Of a DNA stretch of 64,000 nt, positions 19,235 to 28,334 are shown piece after piece. Each line of letters starts with the position of its first letter. The first letter of the stretch is position 1. The stretch is from Pseudobdellovibrionaceae bacterium. Lineage in GTDB: Bacteria; Bdellovibrionota; Bdellovibrionia; Bdellovibrionales; UBA1609. The translations under genes and the position numbers were made by a program. Under the pieces are notes generated by a model. That model was not told the origin of the DNA. It worked only from the letters and a program-made list of their open reading frames with translations, and made no database searches. The DNA lies in contig CANEZP010000004.1 of the NCBI GenBank assembly GCA_947444305.1, positions 186,001 through 250,000 of the forward strand, read 5' to 3'.

Positions 19235-20422
19235 CTAAGTAACTTCTAAGCCGCCAACGCGTTCATGATTTTTTGCTGGAACAGTTTGATGATTCGATCC
19301 AGTCAGAAATTCCTGAATTGCCGAGACAACAATTTTGATCTGTTCAATTGTGCTATCAGGACCCAATGAGAATCTCACGCAAGAGCGTGCATATTCTTTG
19401 TCAAAACCCAACGACGTGATTACATGACTAGGCTCAATGGCGCCGGATGTACAAGCCGAGCCATTTGATGCACTAATTCCCTTTCGGGAAAGGAAAAAGA
19501 GCAACTCCTGTGATTCGCGGCCGCCGAAATAAATGTTTGAAGTATTAGCGGCTCGTGGACATCCCAATCCATTAATTCGCATGGCTGGATCAATCCTTGT
19601 CAACTCTGCCTCTAGTTCATCACGAAGGCGGCTGGTGACCTTCAGGCGGGCAAAATCAACATTTTCGACTGCAAGTTCAAGTGAACGGACCCCTGGGAGG
19701 TTTGCTGTACCGGCGCGAAACCCGTTTTCCTGTTTTCCGCCAACTATCAGTGGCGAAGGCGTGTCTTGCGCCACCAGCATTCCGATACCCTTTAGACTGC
19801 CGATTTTGTGACCGGAGAAACTAACGTAGGCTGCGCCGACGTCCGACAAACTGAATTGAACTTTCCCAAGCGCCTGGCTCCCATCTATATGAAATAGTGA
19901 TTGGGCCGAAGCGACCATTCGCTGAATCTCAAAGACATCATTAATGACGCCGGTCTCATTGTTGACGTACATGAGAGAAACTAGGGACCGCTTTCCAGCT
20001 AGTTTAGATTCCAAAGCCGAAAGGTCTAACTGTCCGCGCGAGTTAGCTCCGATCCAAACTACGGGTGTCCCGCATTCTTCAAGACGACCCAAACATGCTA
20101 GCGTTGCGGAATGCTCTTGTTGGGAAGAGATAACCTGCTCAATTCCTAAGGCCTTAATATTCGAAGGGTGAAGTATCGTGTTGATAGACTCAGTGGCACC
20201 ACTGGTAAATGATAGTGCCTTTGGATTGCAGTCGACAAATTCTGCGATCCTAGCCCGAGCGATGCTTAATTTAGATGCAGCTTCGAGACCCAGCTCATGC
20301 GGCGAAGCTGCGTTTGCCCAATCAGTTTGAATTTCCGCGCTCAGATAATTCCGAACCTTCGGAGAAAATGGAGCTGTGGAATTGTAATCTAGGTAAATCA
20401 CACTCTTAGGGTAGGCGAGCAA
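19235..20422 (-). CDS. sspA: Cysteine desulfurase SspA/DndA
   Basis: The 395-residue PLP enzyme shows TSGATES, the PLP-stacking His104 (QQEHSA), DGSQALGK, the PLP-binding Lys206 in SFSGHKIG, RAGTAN and the catalytic Cys324 in NGSACTSG. It supplies sulfur from cysteine to the phosphorothioation machinery. The start may be the TTG at 20422 or the GTG at 20401, which gives the familiar IYLDYNST opening directly; neither has a strong ribosome site. It is the first gene of the ssp operon and is divergent from the dndB-like gene. Confidence 0.88.
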   Translation of the reverse strand: MLAYPKSVIYLDYNSTAPFSPKVRNYLSAEIQTDWANAASPHELGLEAASKLSIARARIAEFVDCNPKALSFTSGATESINTILHPSNIKALGIEQVISSQQEHSATLACLGRLEECGTPVVWIGANSRGQLDLSALESKLAGKRSLVSLMYVNNETGVINDVFEIQRMVASAQSLFHIDGSQALGKVQFSLSDVGAAYVSFSGHKIGSLKGIGMLVAQDTPSPLIVGGKQENGFRAGTANLPGVRSLELAVENVDFARLKVTSRLRDELEAELTRIDPAMRINGLGCPRAANTSNIYFGGRESQELLFFLSRKGISASNGSACTSGAIEPSHVITSLGFDKEYARSCVRFSLGPDSTIEQIKIVVSAIQEFLTGSNHQTVPAKNHERVGGLEVT

Positions 20423-20674
20423 TGAGCCCGGAACAACCCGGCCTAGACCATATTTGACTAAAAAATAGACACGGGACCAGGCCGAAACTGCCCTCCAACT
20501 TTTCCCGGAAAATTTCCTGAAATCAATTAGTTACAGTATATCCAAAAGCCCTCACCAGACAGTCGCATCTCGCGTCTCGGGTCCTGTTTGCGTAAACATT
20601 TTGAGAAGACATGCAAACAGTTTGGATCTGATCGAGTAAACTTTGAAAAGGTTCAGAACACGGAGGCATTGTTC
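20423..20674. promoter_or_regulatory. Divergent control region between sspA and dndB
   Basis: 252 bases separate the two divergent genes and must hold both promoters. DndB-type proteins are known to repress phosphorothioation operons, so operators are expected here. I see no perfect palindrome; a CGGAGG ribosome site at 20661-20666 serves dndB. Confidence 0.5.
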
Positions 20675-21991
20675 ATGACTGTCATCCCCTGCATAAGAGG
20701 CAAGATAGGTAACACTACCTACTATCAAGGGAAGATGCTAGCTACCGAGCTCGCGTCCCAGGTTTCTCCGGCTTACAAAATGGAAGATTGGTCTAACGAC
20801 AGCATTGAAGAGCGCTATCAGCGCGAGCCGAACCAAAAACGAATTCTTGAGGAAATCGCCCCATACCTAGCAAACAATGAAGATCGGTTCTTTGGTTCTC
20901 TAATTGTGCTCGTAAAAGGCAGTCTTGATTTCGAACCGCTGGCAGAATTTAGTGGTAAAACTCCGAAGGCTTATGCAAATGCCGCGAAGGATCTCGGATT
21001 TTTAACCCTGGGGCAATGCCAGCTCGTGGCTCTAGACGGTCAACATAGATTGATTGGGATTCAGCACGTTGTAACAAAGAATGTGACGGGTCCTTTCTCA
21101 TCTGACGTTCATAAGGACGAGGTTGTCGTCATTTTTATAGAACATCAAGACCTTCAAAAAACGCGCAACATTTTTAACAAAGTTAATAGATATGCCCGAT
21201 CGACAAATCGTGGTGAAAATATCATCACGAGCGAAGATGACATCTGCTCAATCATCGCGCGAATGCTAATGAGGGAGGGTGCACCACTCGGTATAAAGCT
21301 TCCTGTCGATGGCGCTCGCACCAAAACTAGCAATTCGGAATCTAACGAAACGGAGAAGAAACAAGCGCTTTTGGCTGCGTGGAAACACAACACGCTCTCT
21401 GCAAGAAGCCCAGAGCTAACGACCATGAGCGTTCTTTATGACTCTTCGATGGCAATTCTTTCTAAGAAATCGCCTGCCGTTTTGGAGAAAAGCTATCTTC
21501 AGCAACGGCCAGTGGAGGAAGAAATTAATAAATCCTATAGAGAGGTTGAAACCGTTTGGAAAGCTGTGCTTTCTGGCGTCACGGCATACAAAGTGGCGAT
21601 CAATGATTTGAAATCAATCCCTAAAATGCGGGCCGACACCGCGCCAAGTTCACTATTGTTCCGTCCCTATACTCAAACAATTCTGTTCCAGGCCCTATCA
21701 TGTGCAACCTTCGTCAAAGGAGTCCCACCGCGGACTGCTATTGATCGAATCAATAAGGTGAAATGGAGCATGAACGATGAGTTTTGGCAGGATATTTTGA
21801 TTATAAATAAGAAGATGAATACGACTAAAGAAGGTCGTGAACTGGCTGCTCGCACTCTAACGTATCTTTTGGCCTCTGATAAAATGGACAAAGCAGAAAT
21901 CAAAAAGGCCAAGGAAGATTATTCTCATTCGCGAGGGAAAAAAGGCAAGCCTCTAAGTCCGCTTCCGGGAGTTCGAGAAACAAACCTGTAA
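20675..21991 (+). CDS. dndB: DndB-like DGQHR-domain protein
   Basis: The ATG at 20675 follows CGGAGG at good spacing and yields a 438-residue protein; an upstream TTG would add 29 residues without a site. Key motif: LVALDGQHRLIGIQHV (Asp121), the DGQHR signature of DndB, followed by FNKVNRYARSTNRGENI. In known systems DndB regulates phosphorothioation genes by binding their promoter. It lies divergent from sspA, as expected for a regulator. A hairpin terminator follows. Confidence 0.85.
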   Translation: MTVIPCIRGKIGNTTYYQGKMLATELASQVSPAYKMEDWSNDSIEERYQREPNQKRILEEIAPYLANNEDRFFGSLIVLVKGSLDFEPLAEFSGKTPKAYANAAKDLGFLTLGQCQLVALDGQHRLIGIQHVVTKNVTGPFSSDVHKDEVVVIFIEHQDLQKTRNIFNKVNRYARSTNRGENIITSEDDICSIIARMLMREGAPLGIKLPVDGARTKTSNSESNETEKKQALLAAWKHNTLSARSPELTTMSVLYDSSMAILSKKSPAVLEKSYLQQRPVEEEINKSYREVETVWKAVLSGVTAYKVAINDLKSIPKMRADTAPSSLLFRPYTQTILFQALSCATFVKGVPPRTAIDRINKVKWSMNDEFWQDILIINKKMNTTKEGRELAARTLTYLLASDKMDKAEIKKAKEDYSHSRGKKGKPLSPLPGVRETNL

Positions 21992-22035
21992 GCTCTAGGC
22001 GTGTCGAACTCTGATACATCTCGACGGCATTCTAC

Positions 22036-22068
22036 GGCCCCAGTTCATCAGAGCGGGGCCTATTGTTT
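22036..22068 (+). terminator. Terminator after dndB-like gene
   Basis: GGCCCC and GGGGCC pair across a 13-base loop and are followed by TATTGTTT, a weak T-rich run, 44 bases after the dndB stop. Confidence 0.6.
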
Positions 22069-22113
22069 CCCGCATGGGTATGGCTCGGTATCGGCATTGC
22101 AAAACCATTAGAT

Positions 22114-22596
22114 ATGGTTGATTTGGGCATCCTTAGCGAAGACGAAATTATCGGTTTTTATAAGGCATATTATTGTGCTTTTCCTGAGCTCACTGCCTAT
22201 ACGAAACCAATTGTAGACTCTTGGACTGAAAACGGATCAAGAGTATCCTTCGATAAGGATATGCAGCCCTTTGTGGGCATTTCACTAGGTTACAATTTGA
22301 ATACTCCCGAGATGAGAAAGTACCTGTCTGAATCAATTCTCCTTGAGAAAGCTAAACTAGCAATTGAGCACCATTTGCTATTATATCCCTCTCCCATTCC
22401 TGGCGGTCGCTATTTTCTGGCGACAGATGGCATCTACAAGAAAGATCAGTTTCAAAGGGCTCACAGGATAGCAAAATGGGAACTTAAAATTTCCAATTTG
22501 GCGAAGGCCGAGATCGATCAGTTCATCTATCTAAAAACCACGCTCGAAAAATATCGACGCGAAAATGAGATTTTGAAACGACAGTCGAATCGGTAA
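22114..22596 (+). CDS. Hypothetical protein, possibly 5'-truncated
   Basis: The first ATG in frame gives 160 residues; the frame stays open upstream through the dndB terminator (TTG at 22063), which suggests loss of an original 5' end. No ribosome site precedes either start. The sequence is soluble, with DEIIGFYKAYYCAFPEL and a C-terminal coiled segment (KTTLEKYRRENEILKRQ). Family not recognised. Confidence 0.5.
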   Translation: MVDLGILSEDEIIGFYKAYYCAFPELTAYTKPIVDSWTENGSRVSFDKDMQPFVGISLGYNLNTPEMRKYLSESILLEKAKLAIEHHLLLYPSPIPGGRYFLATDGIYKKDQFQRAHRIAKWELKISNLAKAEIDQFIYLKTTLEKYRRENEILKRQSNR

Positions 22597-22727
22597 TTGG
22601 CTTGTGATCGATTAAGGCCAACCTAAATCCCTCAATGAGATTCAAGCCTTCCAAAATAATACAAATTCGTACATCTGCGGGAATTAAGGGTAACTATCGA
22701 GTACAATAAAACCTACCGAGGTGCTGT

Positions 22728-22949
22728 ATGTTCAAACGAGTTTTTTCTCGCAAGAAGTCGACTCAGAGTCTATCTAAGTCCATCCGCTGTACAAAACAGA
22801 TGTGGGATGCGATTGAATCGCTCGCTGAGCAAGCTGGTGAATCGCCAAATTCATATGTGGTCTTCGCATTAGATCAGTTTCTTCAGGATCAATTGAAAGC
22901 GGGAAAAATCAAACCACCCGCCGAAGAGGATGAGTCCCAAGCAGCGTGA
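22728..22949 (+). CDS. Small ribbon-helix-helix-like protein
   Basis: The 73-residue protein follows a GAGGT site. A basic N terminus precedes SIRCTKQMWDAIESLAEQAGESPNSYVVFALDQFLQDQ, which has the strand-helix-helix pattern of CopG/Arc-type DNA-binding proteins. The tail is acidic. It may regulate neighbours or be a mobile-element accessory. It is monocistronic and convergent with the XRE gene. Confidence 0.6.
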   Translation: MFKRVFSRKKSTQSLSKSIRCTKQMWDAIESLAEQAGESPNSYVVFALDQFLQDQLKAGKIKPPAEEDESQAA

Positions 22950-22974
22950 GCTAATCAAAATCTGGAGCCTAGCC

Positions 22975-23340
22975 TTACTTTTGAATAAACGAAATATCAC
23001 GTGCAAACTGAATCACCCGCCCCAGAGCCATATATAGATGTGGTGTTAATTTGTCGGCTGATGTGTATTTCCTCCGAAGGCGCCGAAGATCAAATACGTG
23101 AACCTCGTCAGTCGCAAATAATGTAGCGATGTGAGTGTCGAGTGCCGCTGCAAGCTTCTTTAAAGTGTCTACGCTTGGGTCCTTAGTAGACTTCTCAATG
23201 TGAGCAATTGTGGCTTGGGAAACCCCTGCTAACTCCGCAAGCTCCTTTTGAGTCAGCTTTCTGTTTTCTCTAAGGAATTTTAGTCTTTCGCCAAGGTTGT
23301 ATTCAGCCGCGGTGACAGATTTTAAACTTTTCTTAGCCAT
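22975..23340 (-). CDS. XRE-family transcriptional regulator
   Basis: The ATG at 23340 has a GGAG site 7 bases upstream, better than the upstream GTG. Residues 20-75 form a Cro/CI helix-turn-helix (LKFLRENRKLTQKELAELAGVSQATIAHIEKSTKDPSVDTL). The C terminus is basic with no sensor domain I recognise. It is divergent from the tandem AAA+ gene across 131 bases, so it probably controls itself and that operon. Confidence 0.8.
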   Translation of the reverse strand: MAKKSLKSVTAAEYNLGERLKFLRENRKLTQKELAELAGVSQATIAHIEKSTKDPSVDTLKKLAAALDTHIATLFATDEVHVFDLRRLRRKYTSADKLTPHLYMALGRVIQFARDISFIQK

Positions 23341-23407
23341 GATGTAACTCCGGATGTTCACTTCGTATCGTCACATTTTATCAAAAGCATAAGAAATTAC
23401 TTCACAT

Positions 23408-23422
23408 ATTACCTATAGTAAT
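23408..23422. promoter_or_regulatory. Candidate operator palindrome
   Basis: ATTAC-CTATA-GTAAT is a perfect 5-bp inverted repeat with a 5-base spacer in the divergent region between the XRE regulator and the AAA+ gene, the usual position and form for a Cro/CI-type operator. A related ATTAC lies nearby at about 23396. Confidence 0.45.
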
Positions 23423-23471
23423 TGAAACTACATCGCAATGTGTTATTTATGCCTCAGGTGCGGGAGGCCAA

Positions 23472-25742
23472 ATGCAATCAATCGAAGCTGAAATCGACAG
23501 ACTAAATGATGTTCGGAAAGAGGCACTTTCCAAACCAAAAAAGCCTCTCACGACGGAACGACGAATTTCGAGCCTTTTGAAATCAAAGTGTTTGTTTGGC
23601 GGAAAGAAGCTTTTCACGATTCCCGACAGTAAAACATGGACTTCTGAAAGCAAGGCACTTGCCTATACTTCTTTCCTTCTTCGAGCAAAGACCATCAAGA
23701 AAAACTTGGAACAGCTCCTGAGCTTGCATCGTTGTGATGACGACTTTTTTACCCCTTTTAAGATCTCTCATGTGGTTGAAGATTTAACAGGACTTGTGAG
23801 GCGCGCTGACGGAGCCAAAAAAAGTCAGCTTCACGATCGCTTGAAAGCGCAGACGATTAAAGCGGTGTCTGCCCTGATTTCCGAATTGGAATTACTAAAA
23901 AATGAAGCACTGAAAGACGCCGTAGGATTACATGATCTATTTAGAAGTGAATCATTGGAAATTGAGAGAGATATTGTCACATGCCTTCAGGGCATCGGGT
24001 CTGATGAACCTCAATACATGAGATCAGTGTACGAATCGCGAGGAAAGAGCATGAGGCTCAGCGCAATTGTTGACCGCCTTTCCAAGCTTTACCCTGAATC
24101 CAAAGTACTGGACGCTCTTCAGCCCTCCAGTATGTTGTTCTCCGAAAACTTTCTGCTAATTGATTTTGCCGACCTAGGTGATCGACCGTGGCTGGATCAA
24201 GTTGTCCGCTTGAATGAAGCTAGTATTAGATGGAACCGCGAAAATTTCGCAAATAGCATGAATCTGTTCAACCTCGAGAAGATTGAAGTTCCGCGCGCGC
24301 AGCTATCAGAAATTAGCCTATCCAAGAGAGAGAAGGATGAGATCGAAGGCTTAATCCGACTTTACAAGGAAAACAAAGTCAAAAATCTTTCTTTCCTATT
24401 TTACGGAATGTCTGGAACTGGCAAAACGAGCTTGGCTCATGCCATCGCAAAAGAACTGGATCTTCAAATAGTCTCGATTTCTCCGGATGGTATTAAAGAG
24501 CAGGCTCTACCCCACGTAATTTCGTTCATTGTAAGCAAATACAATAAAAAGAGAATCATGATCCTTTTCGATGAGTGCGAAGGCATCTGGTATAACGGGA
24601 TGTCCTTATTTTTTAAGAGTGGTCGTGAAAACTCTGAGCGTGGTTCGATGAAGAAAATCTTAGAGAAGATTCCTGGAGTTTTTGCGTACACAAGTAACGT
24701 TGAGCCGCCGGATGCATTTCGTCGCCGCGTCTCTTATGTTCTGGAGATGAAAACTCCAAGCGAAGGAATAAGAGCAAAGATTCTCGAAAAGGAGATATCG
24801 AATTTTTCGTCTGATACAGGTATCTCAGCGGCAATTTCGGCCTGCGATCTTAATATGCTGTCTGATAAATATGAGTTGCCGGGAGGTTTGTATAGGCAAG
24901 CTCTTATCCTCGGAGCGGCTATATGTGCGGGGGAATTGACCACATCGTCGATAGAGTATGGATTAAAGACCGTTACTGCTTCGAAGTTACCTACGGACGG
25001 CATCAGGCAGGCGACGATCACTCTAGAGAGCCTTATTCTTTCGCAAAATCAATTGTGGGAGCTCGATAGAATAGTCAATTTCTCGAAAAGTCATTTTGAC
25101 AAACCAGACCCCGACCCCCTGATGCCGAAAGGGGTTACGGTCCTACTTGAAGGACCGTCTGGCACAGGAAAGACTGCGCTCGCAGAAGCAATTGCAAAAA
25201 AACTGGGTCTAAGATTTAGACGAGTGACCCCTAGTACCTTTCTTTCTAAATGGGTGGGCGACACAGAAAAACGGATCAAAGCTTTGTTGAGGGAGGCTGC
25301 CGATCAACGCTATCTAATTTTTCTAGATGAAGCAGAAGGCATGCTGATGGAACGTGAGTCAGCAAGAAACAGTTGGGAAAAAACCCAGGTCGATGAGTGG
25401 CTAAACTCTTTGGAGCAATTCAATGGAATCTTTGTTGCTGCAACAAATCATAAGGAAATGATGGATGCGGCATTTGCGCGACGATTCTTGTTTAAAATTG
25501 CATTTGATTATCCAAGTGCTGCTGAAAGATTCCGCTATCTTTGTTCCCATCTTGGTGATCGGTTCTCAGATGACTTTTTGAATTTAGTGGGAAATCGCCA
25601 TCTCTTGTCTTTCGGAGAGTTGAGAAATGTAATCGTGCAGCTGAAGACTCATAAAGAGTGGAGCAACGATGTTCTCGAACAGATTATAGCAAGCCAGGAG
25701 CAAAGCCGTTCGGGACACGCCACCAGACGCTTGGGAATTTGA
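23472..25742 (+). CDS. Tandem AAA+ ATPase
   Basis: The 756-residue protein starts after GGGAGG. Residues 1-290 are helical without a recognised domain. AAA domain 1: Walker A GMSGTGKTS (312-320) and Walker B IMILFDECEG. AAA domain 2: Walker A EGPSGTGKTA (560-569), pore-loop-like STFLSKWVGDTEKR, and Walker B LIFLDEAEG with sensor AATNHKEMMDAAFARRF. The second half is Cdc48/FtsH-like, so it is probably an unfoldase or remodeller. The next gene abuts its stop. Together with the divergent XRE gene it looks like a self-contained defence-type or stress module; no known system assigned. Confidence 0.8.
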   Translation: MQSIEAEIDRLNDVRKEALSKPKKPLTTERRISSLLKSKCLFGGKKLFTIPDSKTWTSESKALAYTSFLLRAKTIKKNLEQLLSLHRCDDDFFTPFKISHVVEDLTGLVRRADGAKKSQLHDRLKAQTIKAVSALISELELLKNEALKDAVGLHDLFRSESLEIERDIVTCLQGIGSDEPQYMRSVYESRGKSMRLSAIVDRLSKLYPESKVLDALQPSSMLFSENFLLIDFADLGDRPWLDQVVRLNEASIRWNRENFANSMNLFNLEKIEVPRAQLSEISLSKREKDEIEGLIRLYKENKVKNLSFLFYGMSGTGKTSLAHAIAKELDLQIVSISPDGIKEQALPHVISFIVSKYNKKRIMILFDECEGIWYNGMSLFFKSGRENSERGSMKKILEKIPGVFAYTSNVEPPDAFRRRVSYVLEMKTPSEGIRAKILEKEISNFSSDTGISAAISACDLNMLSDKYELPGGLYRQALILGAAICAGELTTSSIEYGLKTVTASKLPTDGIRQATITLESLILSQNQLWELDRIVNFSKSHFDKPDPDPLMPKGVTVLLEGPSGTGKTALAEAIAKKLGLRFRRVTPSTFLSKWVGDTEKRIKALLREAADQRYLIFLDEAEGMLMERESARNSWEKTQVDEWLNSLEQFNGIFVAATNHKEMMDAAFARRFLFKIAFDYPSAAERFRYLCSHLGDRFSDDFLNLVGNRHLLSFGELRNVIVQLKTHKEWSNDVLEQIIASQEQSRSGHATRRLGI

Positions 25743-26381
25743 GTGAAAAAAGTCAATCGAACAGCAAAACGTAAGGCGAAACCAATTCGAGCCCAGTTGT
25801 GGCGGCAGCACATTAAATGGATTGAAGCCAAAGGAAAAAGAGCAGAGCACTTAAGGGTTCGGTGTGGTTGTTGCTCTAAAAGTTTTGATATTTATCCCGA
25901 TCTAGTGGATGACTCTCTTGAAATTTGTGGAGTGATGGGCACTAAGAAACAGTGGCAGAAGCTACTGCTCCCGTTGCTCGGAATCGGGCCGGACTCGATT
26001 TTACCAAGCTTATATGTTATCAAAGCAAAACGTGGGAACTTCTCTTGGATTGCGGCCGTAGTTAAGGAGCGTGAGAAGGCCCAAAAGCTTTTGAAGTCGT
26101 GGGCGAAGCAGAAAAGTGTAAAGTTCCATATTGAAAGATTGTTTAATCTGGAATTTCCCCTCGTGATTATAGAGACCGATTTCGGAAAGAAATTTGAATT
26201 TGCCCAGGTTATTCGACCCGAAAAGAAGCTTCGCGCGACACAAGCAGGAGATTCGTTGATCGTATATTGGGTCGAACAGGAGTTCGCGTTTAAAAAGGGC
26301 GAGGATCAGATGGGAATGCTCAATCACGATCATTTGACCAAGAAATATTTCCGCGAGGAGATTGAGCGGTACATTTTTTAA
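25743..26381 (+). CDS. Partner protein of the tandem AAA+ ATPase
   Basis: The GTG start follows the AAA+ stop with no gap, implying translational coupling. The 212-residue product has a basic N terminus (KKVNRTAKRKAKPIRAQLWRQ) and RVRCGCCSKSFDIYPD, a possible zinc site. The rest is a soluble alpha/beta region ending DHLTKKYFREEIERYIF. Family not recognised. It may be the substrate adaptor or effector of the AAA+ motor; this is inference from layout only. Confidence 0.65.
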   Translation: MKKVNRTAKRKAKPIRAQLWRQHIKWIEAKGKRAEHLRVRCGCCSKSFDIYPDLVDDSLEICGVMGTKKQWQKLLLPLLGIGPDSILPSLYVIKAKRGNFSWIAAVVKEREKAQKLLKSWAKQKSVKFHIERLFNLEFPLVIIETDFGKKFEFAQVIRPEKKLRATQAGDSLIVYWVEQEFAFKKGEDQMGMLNHDHLTKKYFREEIERYIF

Positions 26382-26422
26382 TGGTCCGCCAACTCACGCG
26401 GCTTGAAGGGAGAAGTGGGCGC

Positions 26423-26875
26423 CTAATCTACGCCCTCCTCCAAAAGTAGCTTTTCAATATCGCATAAATTGTAGTAGGTCGAACCGCCATCTAGCGAAAT
26501 TATATTTCCGTCGGATTCTTCCTCAGATTCATATTCAGAGAGCGCACACCACCAGCTTACAGGATCTTGTTCTTTCATCAGGCTAACGGTATCGAAGGTC
26601 ATCCATCCGACTTTAGTTTCCTCGGGATAGCAGTGGCGAACAGATTCCTCGAAAGCTTCTTCAAGGTTAGCCGTTTCGACTTCATCCTTTAGAATTTGGC
26701 GAATTACCCAGTCGGTTCCGTATTCGCAGCCCACGCCAGGTAGTAAGCGCATCAAATCATCGGAGCCGCATGAGTTGCATCGGCCGGCTGGAGCTTCCTT
26801 ATAGCAGCCGTAGCAAAACGGGCTTGAACGCTTAAATGCTAGGTTCGTAAGTTTGGTTTGAATTTCAGAATCCAT
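26423..26875 (-). CDS. Zinc-ribbon protein of plasmid/ICE type
   Basis: The ATG at 26875 follows AAAGGAG; the longer frame to 27022 reads through a structured non-coding region. The 150-residue product has CYGCYKEAPAGRCNSCG, a four-Cys zinc ribbon, then an acidic helical domain (NLEEAFEESVRHCYPEETKVGWMTFDTVSLMKEQDP) that I associate with hypothetical proteins of plasmids and integrative elements. Function unknown. Confidence 0.65.
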   Translation of the reverse strand: MDSEIQTKLTNLAFKRSSPFCYGCYKEAPAGRCNSCGSDDLMRLLPGVGCEYGTDWVIRQILKDEVETANLEEAFEESVRHCYPEETKVGWMTFDTVSLMKEQDPVSWWCALSEYESEEESDGNIISLDGGSTYYNLCDIEKLLLEEGVD

Positions 26876-26904
26876 ATCGTCTCCTTTTAGGGTTGCTGGA
26901 TTCC

Positions 26905-27029
26905 CTCTCTTGAGGGCTCCTTCGCCCAAACGCAGGAGCCCCGAGAGAGAATCAGTGCAGAGAGGGAGAGACCGCGGCCCGACCGCGAATGCGGCAGTCC
27001 GAATGCCAGGAGCGAAGCGCATGGCGTGA
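26905..27029. repeat. Structured upstream region with palindromes and shared motif
   Basis: 26905-26949 is a long imperfect inverted repeat (CTCTCT..GGGCTCC against GGAGCCC..GAGAG). 26973-26987 is a CGCGG-CCCGA-CCGCG hairpin. 27010-27029 carries GAGCGAAGCGCATGGCGTGA, nearly the same as 8613-8631. The region upstream of the gene at 26423 up to 27174 contains no convincing gene. It may be a transfer origin or a structured leader. Confidence 0.5.
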
Positions 27030-27174
27030 GACTGCGAAGGGACGATAAAAGGTCTTCGACCGAACGCACGTCACGAAAACTTAAAAGGAAAAGATTGTAG
27101 AATGGAAAAGTGGAACTTAGGCTTTGAGTCATCCCAGTTTAGCGGTCGCATGAGTGCTAAGAAAATTAGGATCG

Positions 27175-28230
27175 TTAAATAATTTCGCGTATCCGCTTTA
27201 ATGCATTCGCCTGGATTCGCCAATTCCGCTCCAATGTCTCAAGAGAGAGATTTGGATACTTGGCTTTAAGAGCTGGGCCAAGATCAATCATTTGTTTTAG
27301 CTTGGCTAAATTACTTCGATAGTTGCGCATTACAGCTCGAATGAAATCATCACGGTCGACATCTTCAACAGCACAAATGCAAACCGTCTCTATTTTTGCC
27401 GCTTGGACAATTAGAAAATTCGTATCGAATGCCGCTAGGTTGCCTCCCAAATCTTCTGCTTCATTACTAGAAGCAAAAGATCTTCCCAACATAGAACCTA
27501 AGAGCGCGCTTCCACCAACCAATACGGCAGTACCACCCACTACTCCAGCGCCCCCAACCGCAAGAGCACCTCCGCCGAGAAGTGCTAGCCCTGCGGAAGT
27601 TGCCGCCGCTCCTGACAGCCCAAGGAGTGTTGATCCGATCAGCCCGCCAATCCACGGTGCTGCAACTCCACCCGTCACCCCAACCACAACCGCTGATCCG
27701 GCAATTATGGTTAGATTCCTCGCAATTGATTTCCAGTCAGTACCGGTGATCTCCTTCACGGCGATCGCATACGTGTTCCTGACAGTTTCACATTGCGCGC
27801 GATCAAGCTTTGCCAAGATGATAAAAGCGTCCAACCGCGCGTTCCATGCTTTTCGAGATTCATTTGTGAAAGCTTCCTTCTTAGGAACACCGCTGCCTCT
27901 TTCAGATACAGGAAAATAGGGAACGAACGAATGCGCCTCCAATAAGAATAGAACAATTGTGCGCACTGGAAATGCGTGCATCTCCGTGATGACTTCGCCT
28001 TCGCTTTTGGTTAGCTCTTGAAGCTTTAAAGCTTCGCATACTGACCGCTCCCATTCAGCGAGCCACTTCTCTTTTAGTTCGCTAATTTGACCAGCATCCC
28101 CCTTTGCCTTGGCTGTGGGGGTATTCGCTATGTCGTTAATTATGAGCAACTTCTGTAAGCAAAGTAGGCTGATATACTGTTCGGGCGTAAGCTCTAGGTA
28201 CTTGTTTAGAATAGCTTTTTCTACATCCAT
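27175..28230 (-). CDS. Glycine-rich hydrophobic protein, possible pore former
   Basis: The ATG at 28230 gives 351 residues. Residues 1-180 are helical and soluble. Residues about 185-265 form a long Gly/Ala/Val-rich stretch (for example GGGALAVGGAGVVGGTAVLVGG), which can insert into membranes as glycine-zipper helices. The C terminus is basic and helical. No signal peptide. Two small glycine-zipper proteins are encoded next door on the other strand, which is unlikely to be chance. It may be an abortive-infection effector or bacteriocin-like protein; function unproven. Confidence 0.6.
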   Translation of the reverse strand: MDVEKAILNKYLELTPEQYISLLCLQKLLIINDIANTPTAKAKGDAGQISELKEKWLAEWERSVCEALKLQELTKSEGEVITEMHAFPVRTIVLFLLEAHSFVPYFPVSERGSGVPKKEAFTNESRKAWNARLDAFIILAKLDRAQCETVRNTYAIAVKEITGTDWKSIARNLTIIAGSAVVVGVTGGVAAPWIGGLIGSTLLGLSGAAATSAGLALLGGGALAVGGAGVVGGTAVLVGGSALLGSMLGRSFASSNEAEDLGGNLAAFDTNFLIVQAAKIETVCICAVEDVDRDDFIRAVMRNYRSNLAKLKQMIDLGPALKAKYPNLSLETLERNWRIQANALKRIREII

Positions 28231-28334
28231 ACTGATAATGATAACCTTAATACGGAACTTGTACTGATTTCCGTACAAGTTTATTGCAATGCGTTAACAG
28301 ATGAGGTACATTGGTCAAATAAAGGAGACTCTCT

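Noticed and set aside
22063-22113. Longer start for the hypothetical gene at 22114
   Set aside because: The TTG lies inside the dndB terminator and has no ribosome site, although it may reflect a lost 5' end.
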